DNA of 64,000 nucleotides from JAENWD01 sp963796915 (GCA_963796915.1 CAWCNI010000004.1:868001-932000), one strand, 5' to 3'. Shown: positions 51,972 to 62,058, numbered from the stretch's first letter. Notes: generated from the sequence alone by a model not told the origin. Translations and numbers: made by a program.

Positions 51972-53693
51972 ATGCGACCTCAGGCGCGCGCGCCGCGCCG
52001 CACGTGGATCGCGGCGGTCGTCCTTGTCGCGGCGGCGACGGCAATCGGCGGCCTGGTCTGGCGGCTTCGGGCGCCCGCGCTCCCCGATCGTCCGCTCCGC
52101 ATCGGCTTCATCCACGATCCGCCCTACATGCAGAAGGACCCCGACGGGCGCCCGATGGGGCTGTCAGTGGCCGTGATCTCGGAGGCCGCCAGGCGCCAGC
52201 ACATAGCACTGGAGTGGATCTACTGGCCGGACAACGTCATCGAGTCGTTGCGAACCGGCGCCGTGGATTTGTGGCCGGCGCTCACGATCATCCCGCCGCG
52301 CCAGGAAGTTCTGTACTTCTCCGATCCGTGGCTCGTCGCCGACGTCTACGTCGTCGTTCCCGACGGTCAGCCTATGCCGGGCAAGGAGTTCACCGGCCGG
52401 GTCGGGCACGCGGCAGTGCCCGTCCTCGAATACCTGCGTACCAAGCACTACCCGCGCGGCGTCGACGTGATCTTCCGCGACGGCGACGACCTCGCGCGCG
52501 CGTTCTGCGCCGGTAGTATCGACGTGGCGTTTCTCCCGATGTCGGACGCGACACGGGCGAACCTGGACCCGAAGACCGCGTGCGCCGGCCACGCGATGAA
52601 GGCCTATTCCATCAACGACCCGCTGCGGTTGGCCGTGGCCGCGCGTCCTGAGCTTCGCGGCGCCGTGGACCGCCTGCGGCAGGAGTTGGATCGGATGGCG
52701 GGCGACGGCTCGCTGACCGGCCTGGTCATGCCGTATTCGTACTACCAGGCCTCGCAGATCCTGGCGATTTTCGACCAACTCGAAGAGCGCGCGCGGGCCC
52801 GCCAACTCATGGCGGGCGTCGTCGCCCTGGCCGTGGCCCTGGTCGTGACGCTGGGGCTGTGCCTTGCGCTCTACACCGCAAGCCGATCTGCGGCCCGGGC
52901 GAGGGCCGCCCGCGATCGGCTCGAGGGCGAGCTCCGCCAGGCGCAGAAGCTCGAAGCCATCGGCCGGCTGGCCGGCGGCGTCGCACACGACTTCAACAAT
53001 CTCCTGACAGTCGTCACCGGCTATTCGCAGCTCGTGCTCGACGATCTGGGTGCCGACGATCCCAGGCGCCCGGCGATCGAAGAAGTGAAGCGCGCCGGCG
53101 ACCGCGCCTCGAGCCTGGTCGGCCAACTGCTGGCGTTCGGGCGCCGCCAGCAGGCGGAGCCGCGCGTGCTCTCGCTCAATCGTGAGGTGGCAGGAGCGGC
53201 GGGCATGCTGAAGGGGCTGCTTGCCGCCAACATCTCGCTCGACTCCGATCTCGCCGCGCAGCCGGACCACGTGAAGATGGATCCCGGGCAGCTTCATCAG
53301 ATCGTGCTGAACCTGGCGTTGAATGCCCGCGATGCGATGCCGGACGGCGGCGCGCTGACAATCGCGACATCCGTCGCTCAGAAGGCGGCAGACGGCACGA
53401 CGGGGGAGGCGCGTGCGGAGCCGCGAATTCAGCTGCGCGTGAACGATACCGGTATCGGCATGGACGACGAGACGCTGGCGCACGCGTTCGAGCCGTTTTT
53501 TACGACCAAGCCGCAGGGCGGCGGCAAGGGCCTCGGCCTCTCGAGCGTCTACGGCATCGTCGTTCAGAGCGGCGGCACGATCAGCGTCGAAAGCATGCCG
53601 GGCCAGGGGACCAGCGTGACCATCGAGTTGCCAATGACCGCCGAGCCGCTCGGTGAGGTCGCGGCGCTCCAGGGACGTGAGACACACACATGA
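51972..53693 (+). CDS. Sensor histidine kinase with periplasmic solute-binding (SBP_bac_3) domain
   Basis: Membrane kinase of 573 residues. A first membrane helix (WIAAVVLVAAATAIGGLVW) precedes a periplasmic type 3 solute-binding domain (PLRIGFIHDPPYM to about residue 240), then a second helix (GVVALAVALVVTLGLCLALY). The H-box with phospho-acceptor His339 reads GGVAHDFNNLLTVVTGY. The N, G1 and G2 boxes of the HATPase are present (LNLALNARDAMPDGG, DTGIGM, GGGKGLGLSSVYG). No receiver domain or response regulator follows. The alternative start is TTG 51960, overlapping the GH106 stop, so the gene is probably co-transcribed with it and may sense a released sugar or amino acid. Confidence 0.9.
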   Translation: MRPQARAPRRTWIAAVVLVAAATAIGGLVWRLRAPALPDRPLRIGFIHDPPYMQKDPDGRPMGLSVAVISEAARRQHIALEWIYWPDNVIESLRTGAVDLWPALTIIPPRQEVLYFSDPWLVADVYVVVPDGQPMPGKEFTGRVGHAAVPVLEYLRTKHYPRGVDVIFRDGDDLARAFCAGSIDVAFLPMSDATRANLDPKTACAGHAMKAYSINDPLRLAVAARPELRGAVDRLRQELDRMAGDGSLTGLVMPYSYYQASQILAIFDQLEERARARQLMAGVVALAVALVVTLGLCLALYTASRSAARARAARDRLEGELRQAQKLEAIGRLAGGVAHDFNNLLTVVTGYSQLVLDDLGADDPRRPAIEEVKRAGDRASSLVGQLLAFGRRQQAEPRVLSLNREVAGAAGMLKGLLAANISLDSDLAAQPDHVKMDPGQLHQIVLNLALNARDAMPDGGALTIATSVAQKAADGTTGEARAEPRIQLRVNDTGIGMDDETLAHAFEPFFTTKPQGGGKGLGLSSVYGIVVQSGGTISVESMPGQGTSVTIELPMTAEPLGEVAALQGRETHT

Positions 53694-53752
53694 CCGCGGC
53701 TGCCAACGGCGTCATTCACCTCGTTCCGTCGATGTTCTGAAGGGACCAACAC

Positions 53753-54172
53753 ATGGCTTCTCATCATCTGTTCGCGCAGCACGCGCTCGGGATCTTCATC
53801 GCCGCACTCGTGGCCTTTCTGGTCGGCGCCTTCTGGTATTCACCGCTGTTGTTTGCGAAGGCCTGGATCCGCGCGCATCGCTACACCCCCGACGAGGTGA
53901 AGGCGATGCAGGCTAACGCCAGCCGCGCATACGCCGGCACGTTCGTGGCGTTCCTGCTGATGGCATTTGTCCTGAACCTCTTCCTCCGCCACCTCGGCTC
54001 GGACTCTGTCCACGACGGCATCGTATGGGCCTTCCACGCGTGGCTGGGCTTCGCCGTCCCGGTCGGCTTCACGGCATACCTGTACTCGCAGAAATCCATC
54101 GGCGTGTTCCTGATCGACGCCGGGTATCAGCTGGTCTACATGGTCCTGATGGGCGCAATCCTGGGCGCCTGA
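53753..54172 (+). CDS. DUF1761 membrane protein
   Basis: A 139-residue inner-membrane protein with four predicted helices. GIFIAALVAFLVGAFWYSPLLFAKAWI at the N-terminus and the central YAGTFVAFLLMAFVLNLFL match DUF1761. The role is unknown. GAAGGGA precedes the ATG at usual spacing. It is 59 bp after the sensor kinase. Confidence 0.85.
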   Translation: MASHHLFAQHALGIFIAALVAFLVGAFWYSPLLFAKAWIRAHRYTPDEVKAMQANASRAYAGTFVAFLLMAFVLNLFLRHLGSDSVHDGIVWAFHAWLGFAVPVGFTAYLYSQKSIGVFLIDAGYQLVYMVLMGAILGA

Positions 54173-54263
54173 GTCACCGGCTGTCGCCAGCGCTCGAGTG
54201 GCGGCCGGCTGACATCCGACGCTGGAGAGGCGCGCCGGGCGATCCAAATGCGCCGGGCGCGCT

Positions 54264-54269
54264 TATAGT
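54264..54269 (+). promoter_or_regulatory. Candidate -10 of the TPR-DUF2914 gene
   Basis: TATAGT lies 18 nt before the ATG at 54288 and is AT-rich in a GC-rich setting. It would give a leader of about 11 nt. No -35 is evident. Confidence 0.35.
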
Positions 54270-54287
54270 GGACCGCGAGACCCACTG

Positions 54288-55602
54288 ATGCCCGAGACGC
54301 CCACGCTCTCATCCGTCATGGACGCCGCCGAGGCCGCTGCCGGCGCCGGCGACTTTCAATTGGCAGGGCAGCACCTGCGGCAGGCGGTTGCGCTGCAGGA
54401 GGCGACGCTCGGGGCGCAACATCCTGATGTCGCGAGCACGCTCAACAACCTGGGCGTCGTCTACGAGCACCTGAACCAGCCCGCGGAGGCCGAGCGCTGC
54501 TATCGGCGCGCCTACGCCGTGGCCAGTGCGTCACTTCCGCCGGACGATGCGTCCGTCGTGCTCAGCGCGAAAAACCTGCGCGACTTCTGCGAGGCGCGCG
54601 GCATTCCGTTCGAGGCGCCCACGGCGCCGCTCGCGTCCGCGCCGGCTCCTGCTGGCCAGAACGCCGAAGCCTCCCGAGCGTCTGTGCCGGCTGCGACGAC
54701 CGCGCCTCGCGCTGTCACGCCGCCATCGCAGCCAGTGACGCCAGTTCCGCCCTCGCCCCTTGGCCCCCTCGGCCCCCTCGGCCTCCTCGGCTTCCGCCTC
54801 TCGCTCGGCTTCCACGGCCGCGTCGCCGCCCCGTCCGGCGACTCCGCCGGCGCCCGCGCGTCCGGCACCGAGGCCGCCCGTCGTCGCCGCGCCCGCGCCA
54901 CCCAGTCCGTCCGGCCCGGCATCGTCGCGCTCGACCGTCGTCTGGGCGCTGATCGGGCTGGCGGCACTCGTGGCCGTCGTCATGTTCTTGCAGCGTCCGC
55001 GAACTGCGCCTCCCGCCACGACGGCTGCGCGCGAGCCAGTCGCAGCGCCGCCCGCCTCGGTGCCGACCCCTTCGGCCCCAGTGCCTGCAGCGCCAGCGAC
55101 GGTGCCCTCGTCTACCGCAGATCCCTCGACATCGCCGGCCGCGCCCGAGAACCCTCCGCCCGCAGTGGCCGCCGCACCTGCGCCAGAGCCGAAACCCGAA
55201 CCTGCACCAGCGCAGACGCCGGACGCCGCTCCGACAGGACGTTCGGCGAGCGCGAAGCCGGCGGCGGCGCCGGACATCGTCACGGCTCAGGTATGCCGAG
55301 CGCTCGACACCGCTGCCGAATGGCGGTGCACGCCAGTGACCGGAAGCCTCGAGCCTGGCCCCGTGTACCTCTACACGAGGTTGAAGACGCGGTCAGATAT
55401 GACTGTCGAACATCGCTGGTATCTGAACGACCGGCTCCGCCAGACGATGACGCTGCACATCCACGCGAACCAGGATCGGGGCTATCGCACCTACAGCCGC
55501 ACGACGGTCTCGCCTGCAGGGGCTGGCGACTGGCGAGTCGAGCTGAGAACGACGGACGGCACCGTGCTGCACGAGGAGCGATTCACAGTCGGCAGGCCGT
55601 AG
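54288..55602 (+). CDS. TPR-linker-TM-DUF2914 protein (one frameshift)
   Basis: A four-part membrane protein. The N-terminal TPR pair (AGQHLRQAVALQEATLGAQHPDVASTLNNLGVVYEHLNQPAEAERC, about 20-75) resembles the kinesin-light-chain repeats of the kinase at 29.8 kb. A Pro/Ala linker follows, then a membrane helix (VVWALIGLAALVAVVMFLQ), another Pro/Ala/Glu linker, and a C-terminal DUF2914 (VCRALDTAAEWRC to the end). One extra base near 54756-54759, in a CCCC run at the start of a 9-nt repeat, shifts the frame; corrected length is 437 residues. Function is unknown. Confidence 0.75.
54750..54800. repeat. Nonamer repeat in the TPR-DUF2914 gene
   Basis: Degenerate copies of a 9-nt unit (GGCCCCCTC) encode Pro/Ser/Ala-rich linker. 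The frame break of the gene lies at its left edge. Similar in period and base bias to the repeat in mazG at 16728-16800. Confidence 0.75.
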
Positions 55603-55653
55603 CAGTACGGCAGATCGGCCGCCGGACGGGAAGGGCCAGGGACGAGGCCATCG

Positions 55654-56388
55654 ATGCCTTCACTGACAGAGGACGAGCTCCGCGATCTCTCGCACGCGAT
55701 TGCGCTGGTCCTGGACGCCCGGGCCCCCGGGTGGACCGCCCGCCCGTCAAGTGACCCCGGCATCACGCTGCTCCAGGTGATGGCGTACGCCGCCGAGGCG
55801 ATCGCCTATCGGCAGCCCACTCCCGAGACGGGCAGCCTCGCTGCGCTCGTTCGCCAGCGCCTGCTGGCGTGGGCCGCATCAAGTGAAGCCGGCGACCTCC
55901 GTCGGGTCAGATACTTCGGCGGCCAGTTGCTCACGGACCGGGACTTTCAGGACGAGCAGACGTACCACCGTGACATGCGCCGGCGCCTGCTGCGGTGCCT
56001 CGTGGGATCCGGTGTGGTCACAGGCCTGGAGGTCGGTGCGGACGACGCGACGGCCGGTGCGGTGGACGTCACCATCGGGCCGGGATGCGCTGTCACCAGC
56101 AGCGGGGAACTGCTCGTGATCGATCGGTGCACGACCTGCCGCGTGACACCAGAGGGACCGACTGTCTACGTCGCTCTCTGCCACCTCGAGCGCGACGTCG
56201 ATCCCGTCCTCGCCCACGACCCGCCGACGCTGGAGGCGACGCGCGTCGAAGAGCGCACCGCGATCGAGTGTGCCGCGGCAGTGCCCGGCGACGGTGTCGC
56301 GATTGGAAGGTTGACGCGGTCCAACGGCACGTGGACTGTCGATCCCACGTTCGTCCCGGCAAGAGTTACGCGCCTGCCTCCCGTGTAA
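55654..56388 (+). CDS. Baseplate/contractile-injection-like orphan protein
   Basis: A 244-residue protein that joins two pieces I know from contractile injection and phage-tail clusters. The first (about residues 30-65, SDPGITLLQVMAYAAEAIAYRQ) resembles the start of baseplate J/gp6-type proteins. The second (about 85-160) reads YFGGQLLTDRDFQDEQTYHR, then GSGVVTGLEV and VDVTIGPGCAVTSSGELLVI, a pattern seen in injection-system accessory proteins. No sheath, tube, ATPase or spike gene is near, so its role here is unclear. It follows the DUF2914 gene by 51 bp in the same direction. Confidence 0.7.
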   Translation: MPSLTEDELRDLSHAIALVLDARAPGWTARPSSDPGITLLQVMAYAAEAIAYRQPTPETGSLAALVRQRLLAWAASSEAGDLRRVRYFGGQLLTDRDFQDEQTYHRDMRRRLLRCLVGSGVVTGLEVGADDATAGAVDVTIGPGCAVTSSGELLVIDRCTTCRVTPEGPTVYVALCHLERDVDPVLAHDPPTLEATRVEERTAIECAAAVPGDGVAIGRLTRSNGTWTVDPTFVPARVTRLPPV

Positions 56389-56622
56389 GTACCGCCACGC
56401 AATCCTGACATCGTTCACGCCGCGTGCGGCGATCGCTCCGATCGCGGCGGTCCGTTTTCTCCGCCGGAGCAACACCCGACGTTGGTGCCTGGATTGCACC
56501 ACCCGGATCGCCATCCCCAAAAAACGGTCGTGAGCGCTCCGCTGGAGCCCTGTGGCAACGCGTGCCTCAGTGACGCGCTTGCGAACCTCAGTCGAGGACC
56601 GCCCTTTGGAAGGGAGCGTTCT

Positions 56623-57999
56623 ATGAAACGGGCACGTGTGTACAGAACGACCATGGTCGTCGTTGCGGCGGCGAGCCTGACAGTGGTCGCCGGGTCAATC
56701 GTCAGGACCCAGCAGGCGGCCAGGCCGACCGGCCGCGGACAACCGGTCGATCCCACGACACGGGAACAGGAGAGGAGGCGCCGATTTACGCCGGCGGGCG
56801 CCGATGTGGACGTCGAAGGCAACCTGGCCGCCGCGGCGGCCGCTGAGGCCGCGGCGGGGTTCGACAGCGCGACCAACGGGTTCGACCCGCAGGGGCCTGA
56901 TTTCGGCGGCATCACCGATGGCAGCGTCGTGCCGCTGAACTCGTTCAACGACAACAGGTTCATCTTCGAGGAGGTGGAGCGCACCGCCGACGGGCTGGGC
57001 CCGACCTACAACGCGCAGAGCTGTCGCGAGTGTCACCAGAACGTCGTCACCGGGGGCGCCAGCCAGGTCACCGAACAGCGCACGGGCCACCTGACTGGGG
57101 GCTCCTTCTTCGAATCGCTCGGTGGATCGCTCATTCAATCGCGCGCCACGAACCCGGAAGCCACCGAACTGGTCGCCGTGGGCGACGACGTGCGGACGTT
57201 CCGCATCTCGACCAACACGCTCGGCCTTGGCTTCGTCGAAGCCATCTCGAACAAGACCCTGGTCAATATCCGGAACGCGCAGCCCTTGACGATGCGAGGC
57301 ACCGCGGTGATCGTTCCGGTGCTCGAAGCCAACAGTCGCGGTCGCATCGGCCGCTTCGGGTGGAAGGGGCAGCACGCCAGCCTCGAGTCCTTCGCAGCCG
57401 ACGCGTACCTGAACGAGATGGGGATTACCAGTCCACTGCTTCCCCTGGAAAACTCGATCGCTGGAGCCGATGCGTCGCCGTACGACCCGGTGGGCGATCC
57501 GGAGGATGACGGGGAAGACGTGAAGGCCTTCGCCAATTTCATGCGCGCCACCAAGGCGCCGTCACGCGGGCCGATCACGGCCACGGTGTCGGCGGGCGAG
57601 CAGGTCTTCACGAAGACGGGATGCGCGACGTGTCACGTCGCGTCGATCACCACCGCGCCGGCCGGGACACCCATCAACGGCGGAGCGCTTGTCGTCCGTG
57701 CGGCGCTGGGCAACAAGGTGATTCACCCGTACAGCGACTTCCTGCTCCACAACATCGGCACCGGTGACGGCATTCCGATCCAGCCGACGCCGGCGTTCGC
57801 ATCCACGGCGAATCAGATCCGGACGGCGCCGCTCTGGGCGCTGCGGACGAGGAACCGCTTGATGCACGACGGGCTCTCGTTCACCCGTCAGGAGGCGATC
57901 CTGCGCCATGCCGGACAGGCCGCGGCGGTCACGCTGAAGTACAAGGCGCTGTCGGCCACGGATCAGCAGGCGTTGATGGCGTTTCTGAACTCGCTCTAA
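56623..57999 (+). CDS. Di-heme DUF1111 oxidoreductase-like c-type cytochrome
   Basis: Secreted c-type cytochrome of 458 residues. A signal helix (TTMVVVAAASLTVVAGSIV) precedes two heme-binding sites, CRECH (Cys134-His138) and CATCH (Cys334-His338). Other conserved stretches are GPTYNAQSCRECHQN, GRIGRFGWKGQHASLESF and the C-terminal TAPLWALRTRNRLMHDGLS, all as in the DUF1111 di-heme family. The family is related to MauG and cytochrome c peroxidases. The ATG at 56623 follows an AGGGAG site. It stands about 230 bp after the previous gene. It could accept electrons from periplasmic dehydrogenases. Confidence 0.88.
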   Translation: MKRARVYRTTMVVVAAASLTVVAGSIVRTQQAARPTGRGQPVDPTTREQERRRRFTPAGADVDVEGNLAAAAAAEAAAGFDSATNGFDPQGPDFGGITDGSVVPLNSFNDNRFIFEEVERTADGLGPTYNAQSCRECHQNVVTGGASQVTEQRTGHLTGGSFFESLGGSLIQSRATNPEATELVAVGDDVRTFRISTNTLGLGFVEAISNKTLVNIRNAQPLTMRGTAVIVPVLEANSRGRIGRFGWKGQHASLESFAADAYLNEMGITSPLLPLENSIAGADASPYDPVGDPEDDGEDVKAFANFMRATKAPSRGPITATVSAGEQVFTKTGCATCHVASITTAPAGTPINGGALVVRAALGNKVIHPYSDFLLHNIGTGDGIPIQPTPAFASTANQIRTAPLWALRTRNRLMHDGLSFTRQEAILRHAGQAAAVTLKYKALSATDQQALMAFLNSL

Positions 58000-58109
58000 C
58001 CAGCAGACGGCCGGGCCGTAGTCCGGCCGTCTGTCCCAGCTGCGGCAGCAAGCGGGATGTGCACGCGGAAAGCGTTGCGGACCGCACGCTGTTGGTGGTA
58101 CTTAGGCGC

Positions 58110-60158
58110 ATGACTCGTGCGCTGATCGTCGCCCTGCTCGCCGTATTCGGTATTGTGGATGCCGCGCCCTCGCCGCACGTGCCGGGCATCGACGACCTGC
58201 TGAAACTCCAGACAGTCGCAGGTGTCCAGATCTCACCCGACGGCAAGTGGGTGGCCTTCGGCGTCGTGAGCGCTGACTTCGACCAGGACGCCTTCGTCAC
58301 CCAGATCTGGGTGGCGCCGTCGGACGGCGGCGGCAAGCCGTACCAGCTGACGCGCGGGGCGAAGTCGGCCACCGGCGTCCGCTGGACGCCGGACAGCCGC
58401 TGGCTCGGGTTCATCAGCTCGCGCGTCGGCGACAAGGCGCAGGTCTTCGCCATCCGCCCCGATGGCGGGGAGGCAGTGCAGCTCACCAAGGCGGAAGCCG
58501 GCGTCGAAGCGTTTGAGTGGTCACACGACGGCACCCAGCTTGCGTTCACAGCGTCCGCTCCAGACACCGAGGATCAGAAGGCGCGCAAGGCGCAGCTCGG
58601 TGACTACACTGACGTGCACCGCGACTACGCGTTCGTGCAGCTGTGGACCGCGCCGGTGGCCGATGCGATGCAGGCGCCCGCCGCCGGCACGATGCGCACG
58701 CACGGCTCGGACCGCAGCGTGGATGACTTCGCCTGGTCGCCGGATGGCACCCGCATCGCGTTTCAGGCGACACGAACGCCGGACCTGATCGACGGCGGAA
58801 CGAGCGACATCTACGTGCTCACCCTGAAAGATGACGCAGTCCGGCCGATCGTCTCGCAGCCTGGACCGGACACCGATCCGCTGTGGTCGCCGGACGGCAC
58901 GCGCATCGCGTTTCAGTCGGCGATGGGCCGCGCGGACTTCTTTCATGCCAACGGCCGCATCGCCGTCGTCAGCGCGGACGGCGGCGCCGTTCGCTCGATG
59001 ACGGACACCTTCGACGAAGATCCCGGGCTGCTCGCCTGGGCTGGCGATGCCATCTACTTTCAGTCGCTGCAGAAGACCACCAGCCACCTGTTCGCGATCG
59101 ATGCCGCCACGGGAAAGATCCGGCGGGTCAGCCAGCCCGATGGCCTGATCGGCGGCGCGTTCACGGTGTCGGCGGATGGCGCCCGCACCGGGTTTTCAGC
59201 GGCGTCGCCCACGTCGCTGGGTGAAGTGTTCGTCGCTGACACGCGCGCTTTCACGCCGACGAAATTGACGGCGATGAGCAGCCAGCTGTCGGCGCTGATT
59301 GTCGGCACGCGTGAGGTCGTGTCGTGGAAGAGCAAGGACGGCACGACGATTGAGGGCGTCCTGATCAAGCCCAGGGACTTCTCGCCGTCGACGAAGTACC
59401 CGCTCCTCGTCGTCACGCATGGCGGCCCGACAGGGATCGACAGGCCGACGCTGCTCGAGAATCGCTACTATCCAGTTGACGCCTGGGTGGGGCGTGGCGC
59501 GCTGGTGCTCAAGGTCAACTATCGCGGCAGCGCCGGCTACGGCCAGGCCTTCCGTCAGCTGAACGTCCGCAATCTCGGCGTCGGCGATGCCTGGGACGTC
59601 GTGTCGGGCGTGGAGAACCTGGTGGAGAAGGGCTGGGTGGATCCGAAGCGCGTCGGGTGCATGGGATGGAGCCAGGGCGGCTACATCTCGGCGTTTCTGA
59701 CGACTTCCACCACGACATGCGCCGCGGTGTCGGTGGGCGCGGGAATCTCGGACTGGTCGACCTATTACTACAACACCGACATCACGCCATTCACGCGGCA
59801 GTACCTGGGCGGCACCCCGGTGGACGATCCGGCCATCTACGCGAAGACGTCGCCCATGACATACATCGCGAAAGCCGCGACGCCGACGCTCATTCAGCAC
59901 GGGGAAAACGATCGCCGCGTGCCGATCGCCAATGGCTTCGAGCTTCGGCAGGGACTCGAAGATCGAGGGGTCCCCGTCGAGATGGTGGTCTATAAAGGCT
60001 ACGGGCACGGCATCACGAAGCCGAAGTCGCAGCGCGCGGTGATGCGTCACAACTTCGAGTGGTTCAATCACTATCTGTGGAACGACCCGGCGCCGGACTT
60101 CGTGACACCGGTCAAGGCGCCCCCGAAAGCGACGGACCCGAGCACCCGCCCGGAGTGA
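58110..60158 (+). CDS. Secreted prolyl oligopeptidase family (S9) peptidase
   Basis: A 682-residue exported serine peptidase. The signal (ALIVALLAVFGIVDAA) precedes a WD-like/beta-propeller region with repeated SPDGKW, TPDSRWLG, SPDGTRIAFQ units, then the alpha/beta-hydrolase domain. The triad is Ser521 in GWSQGGY, Asp601 in GENDRRVP and His633 in GYGHGI. Closest in pattern to acylaminoacyl-peptidases and dipeptidyl peptidases. Its stop shares a base with the next gene's ATG (TGATG). Confidence 0.92.
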   Translation: MTRALIVALLAVFGIVDAAPSPHVPGIDDLLKLQTVAGVQISPDGKWVAFGVVSADFDQDAFVTQIWVAPSDGGGKPYQLTRGAKSATGVRWTPDSRWLGFISSRVGDKAQVFAIRPDGGEAVQLTKAEAGVEAFEWSHDGTQLAFTASAPDTEDQKARKAQLGDYTDVHRDYAFVQLWTAPVADAMQAPAAGTMRTHGSDRSVDDFAWSPDGTRIAFQATRTPDLIDGGTSDIYVLTLKDDAVRPIVSQPGPDTDPLWSPDGTRIAFQSAMGRADFFHANGRIAVVSADGGAVRSMTDTFDEDPGLLAWAGDAIYFQSLQKTTSHLFAIDAATGKIRRVSQPDGLIGGAFTVSADGARTGFSAASPTSLGEVFVADTRAFTPTKLTAMSSQLSALIVGTREVVSWKSKDGTTIEGVLIKPRDFSPSTKYPLLVVTHGGPTGIDRPTLLENRYYPVDAWVGRGALVLKVNYRGSAGYGQAFRQLNVRNLGVGDAWDVVSGVENLVEKGWVDPKRVGCMGWSQGGYISAFLTTSTTTCAAVSVGAGISDWSTYYYNTDITPFTRQYLGGTPVDDPAIYAKTSPMTYIAKAATPTLIQHGENDRRVPIANGFELRQGLEDRGVPVEMVVYKGYGHGITKPKSQRAVMRHNFEWFNHYLWNDPAPDFVTPVKAPPKATDPSTRPE

Positions 60159-61289
60159 TGCCGCCCCCGGACGCGGCAGGCCGTGAGCCTGACTCGAGAC
60201 GCACGGACAACGCGATGCCGGATCGGGAGGTGTCGCGGCAGCGGCCGCGCGATCCGTTTACGTACAACAACTTCGACCTGCTGCGGTTCGTGTTCGCGTC
60301 GACAGTCCTGTTCGTCCACGCGCAAGTGTTGTCCCAGTCGGCGTCGCTCTCGTTCCTGGTCACCTGGCTGTCGTCGGATATCGCCGTCAAGGGATTCTTC
60401 GTCGTCAGCGGGCTGCTCGTCTTCATGAGCTACGACCGGACGCGGAATCTCAAGGCGTACGCGGGCAAGCGCTTTCGTCGGGTGTATCCCGCCTATTTCA
60501 CAGTGGTGATGGGCGCGGCGGTGCTCCTGTATCCGCTGAGCCGCGCGAGCGCTGCCGCGTACATCGCCGGTGCGCTGAAGTACGTCGTGGCGAACCTGGT
60601 CTTCCTCAACTTCCGCGCGCCGTTTCTTCCGGGGGTGTTCGAGGACAACGCCATGCGAGAGGTCAACGGCTCGCTCTGGACGCTCAAGATCGAAGTGGCG
60701 TTCTACATCGCCGTTCCGGTGATCGCATGGCTGTGCGCCAGGCTTGGCCGCCTGCCGGTGCTCGTGACGCTCTATCTGGGCTCAGTGCTGTACGTGCTGA
60801 CCTTCGAGTCGCTGGCGCGCCGTACGGGGTCGCCGCTCTACGAGCAGCTTGGCCGGCAGTTGCCGGGACAACTGTCGTACTTCCTGGTTGGCGCGCTGTG
60901 GTACTTCTACTTTCCGTTCTTCAAACGCTACCGTCTGGGTCTGGCGACGGCGGCTGCCGCGCTGGCGGTGCTGCACAGGGTACTGGCCCCTTCAGCCGCT
61001 CGAGCCGCTCTGGCTTGGCACGCTCGTCACGTTCGCCGGCTTTTTTCTCTACGCCGGCAACTTCGGCCGCCACGGCGACTTCTCGTACGGCATCTACATC
61101 CTCCACGCGCCCATCCTGCAGACGCTGGTCGCGTGCGGCGTGTTCGCCTGGTCGCCGGGCTCCGCGCTGGCGATCGGGTGCGCTCTCGTCCTGATCGCGT
61201 CCGCCATGATGTGGCATCTGGTGGAGAAGCGGTTCCTCTCGAGGCGCTCGCACTACGTGATGGCAACCGTCGATCCGGCCAGCTGCTAG
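60158..61289 (+). CDS. Acyltransferase 3 family membrane protein (one frameshift)
   Basis: Integral membrane O-acyltransferase of about 376 residues that decorates surface glycans. The family signature NNFDLLRFVFASTVLFVHA is followed by VKGFFVVSGLLVFMSYDRTR, YAGKRFRRVYPAYF and VNGSLWTLKIEV. After a break the C-terminal helices read FAGFFLYAGNFGRHGDFSYGIYILHAPI. The extra base is at GTAC 60979-60982 (HRYWPLQPLEP in the corrected frame). The ATG at 60158 overlaps the peptidase stop; an ATG at 60215 is a possible alternative. It converges with the DUF2306 gene with a 4-bp overlap of stops. Confidence 0.85.
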
Positions 61290-62032
61290 GAGGGCAACGG
61301 GTCTGGACGCGCCACGGGCAGGTCGCCTGAGCGGGCCTGCCGGGCGGAGCGGGTGCCTTCGCGATCGAGGACGAGCTCGGTGACCAGGAGCGGAATCGTC
61401 CACCCGAGCCAGCCCGCCAGCCCGGCGATCGCCTGCACCATCAGCCGCTCGTTGCCGTCGAACATCGTGGACAACTGCGGTATCAACAGGAGTGCCGCGA
61501 TAACCGCCCACACGCGATTGGTGATGATCGACAACGTCAACGTCGCGCTGCGCAGCATCCAGCGCCGGTGCTCGACGAATCGCCCCTGGCGCCCCATCCG
61601 GAAGCCGGCAACCGTGCACGACAGCCACAACGCTGCCAGGAGCATGTTGCTGGCGCGGATGACGGGACCAAACGGGCTGATCGTGCCGATGGAAAATCCA
61701 ATCAGGGACGCCGGGATCACGCCGCCGAAGACGTAGGCGCGGCCGATCAGGCGATGCGCCTCCGGATGTCTCCGGCGGAACGACGGCCAGAGTTGAAACA
61801 GGCACGTCGTCATCGCGATCGCGCCGAAGATGACATGGGCCGCCAGCAGCCGGTAGTAGAAGGGATGTCCGGCGGGCGCCTGGATCCGGGAGCGGGCCGG
61901 GTCCAGCGTCAGGTAGGGAGGCACCGCGTAGACGAGAAACATCACGGCGACGACAGCGAGGGCGCCGATCCGCGCCCGGCGCCAGCGTGATGGGTTGAGG
62001 ACAGGCGTCGACAGAGTGGCGAAGGCAGTCAT
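61286..62032 (-). CDS. DUF2306 membrane protein
   Basis: A 248-residue inner-membrane protein with about seven helices, of DUF2306: HPFYYRLLAAHVIFGAIAMTT, RRHPEAHRLIGRAYVFGG and FVEHRRWMLRS are the conserved blocks. The conserved His residues could bind heme or metal. The ATG at 62032 was preferred to in-frame upstream codons because those lie over the operator region and read as charged, non-membrane sequence. Divergent from a TetR regulator with two palindromes between, so it is the likely target of that regulator. Confidence 0.85.
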   Translation of the reverse strand: MTAFATLSTPVLNPSRWRRARIGALAVVAVMFLVYAVPPYLTLDPARSRIQAPAGHPFYYRLLAAHVIFGAIAMTTCLFQLWPSFRRRHPEAHRLIGRAYVFGGVIPASLIGFSIGTISPFGPVIRASNMLLAALWLSCTVAGFRMGRQGRFVEHRRWMLRSATLTLSIITNRVWAVIAALLLIPQLSTMFDGNERLMVQAIAGLAGWLGWTIPLLVTELVLDREGTRSARQARSGDLPVARPDPLPS

Positions 62033-62058
62033 GACGATGTCTCCGTTCCGCGGGGTGC

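Noticed and set aside
55654..56388. Prophage remnant
   Set aside because: Only one baseplate-like protein is present, with no integrase, att site, terminase or tail genes, and base composition matches the neighbours.
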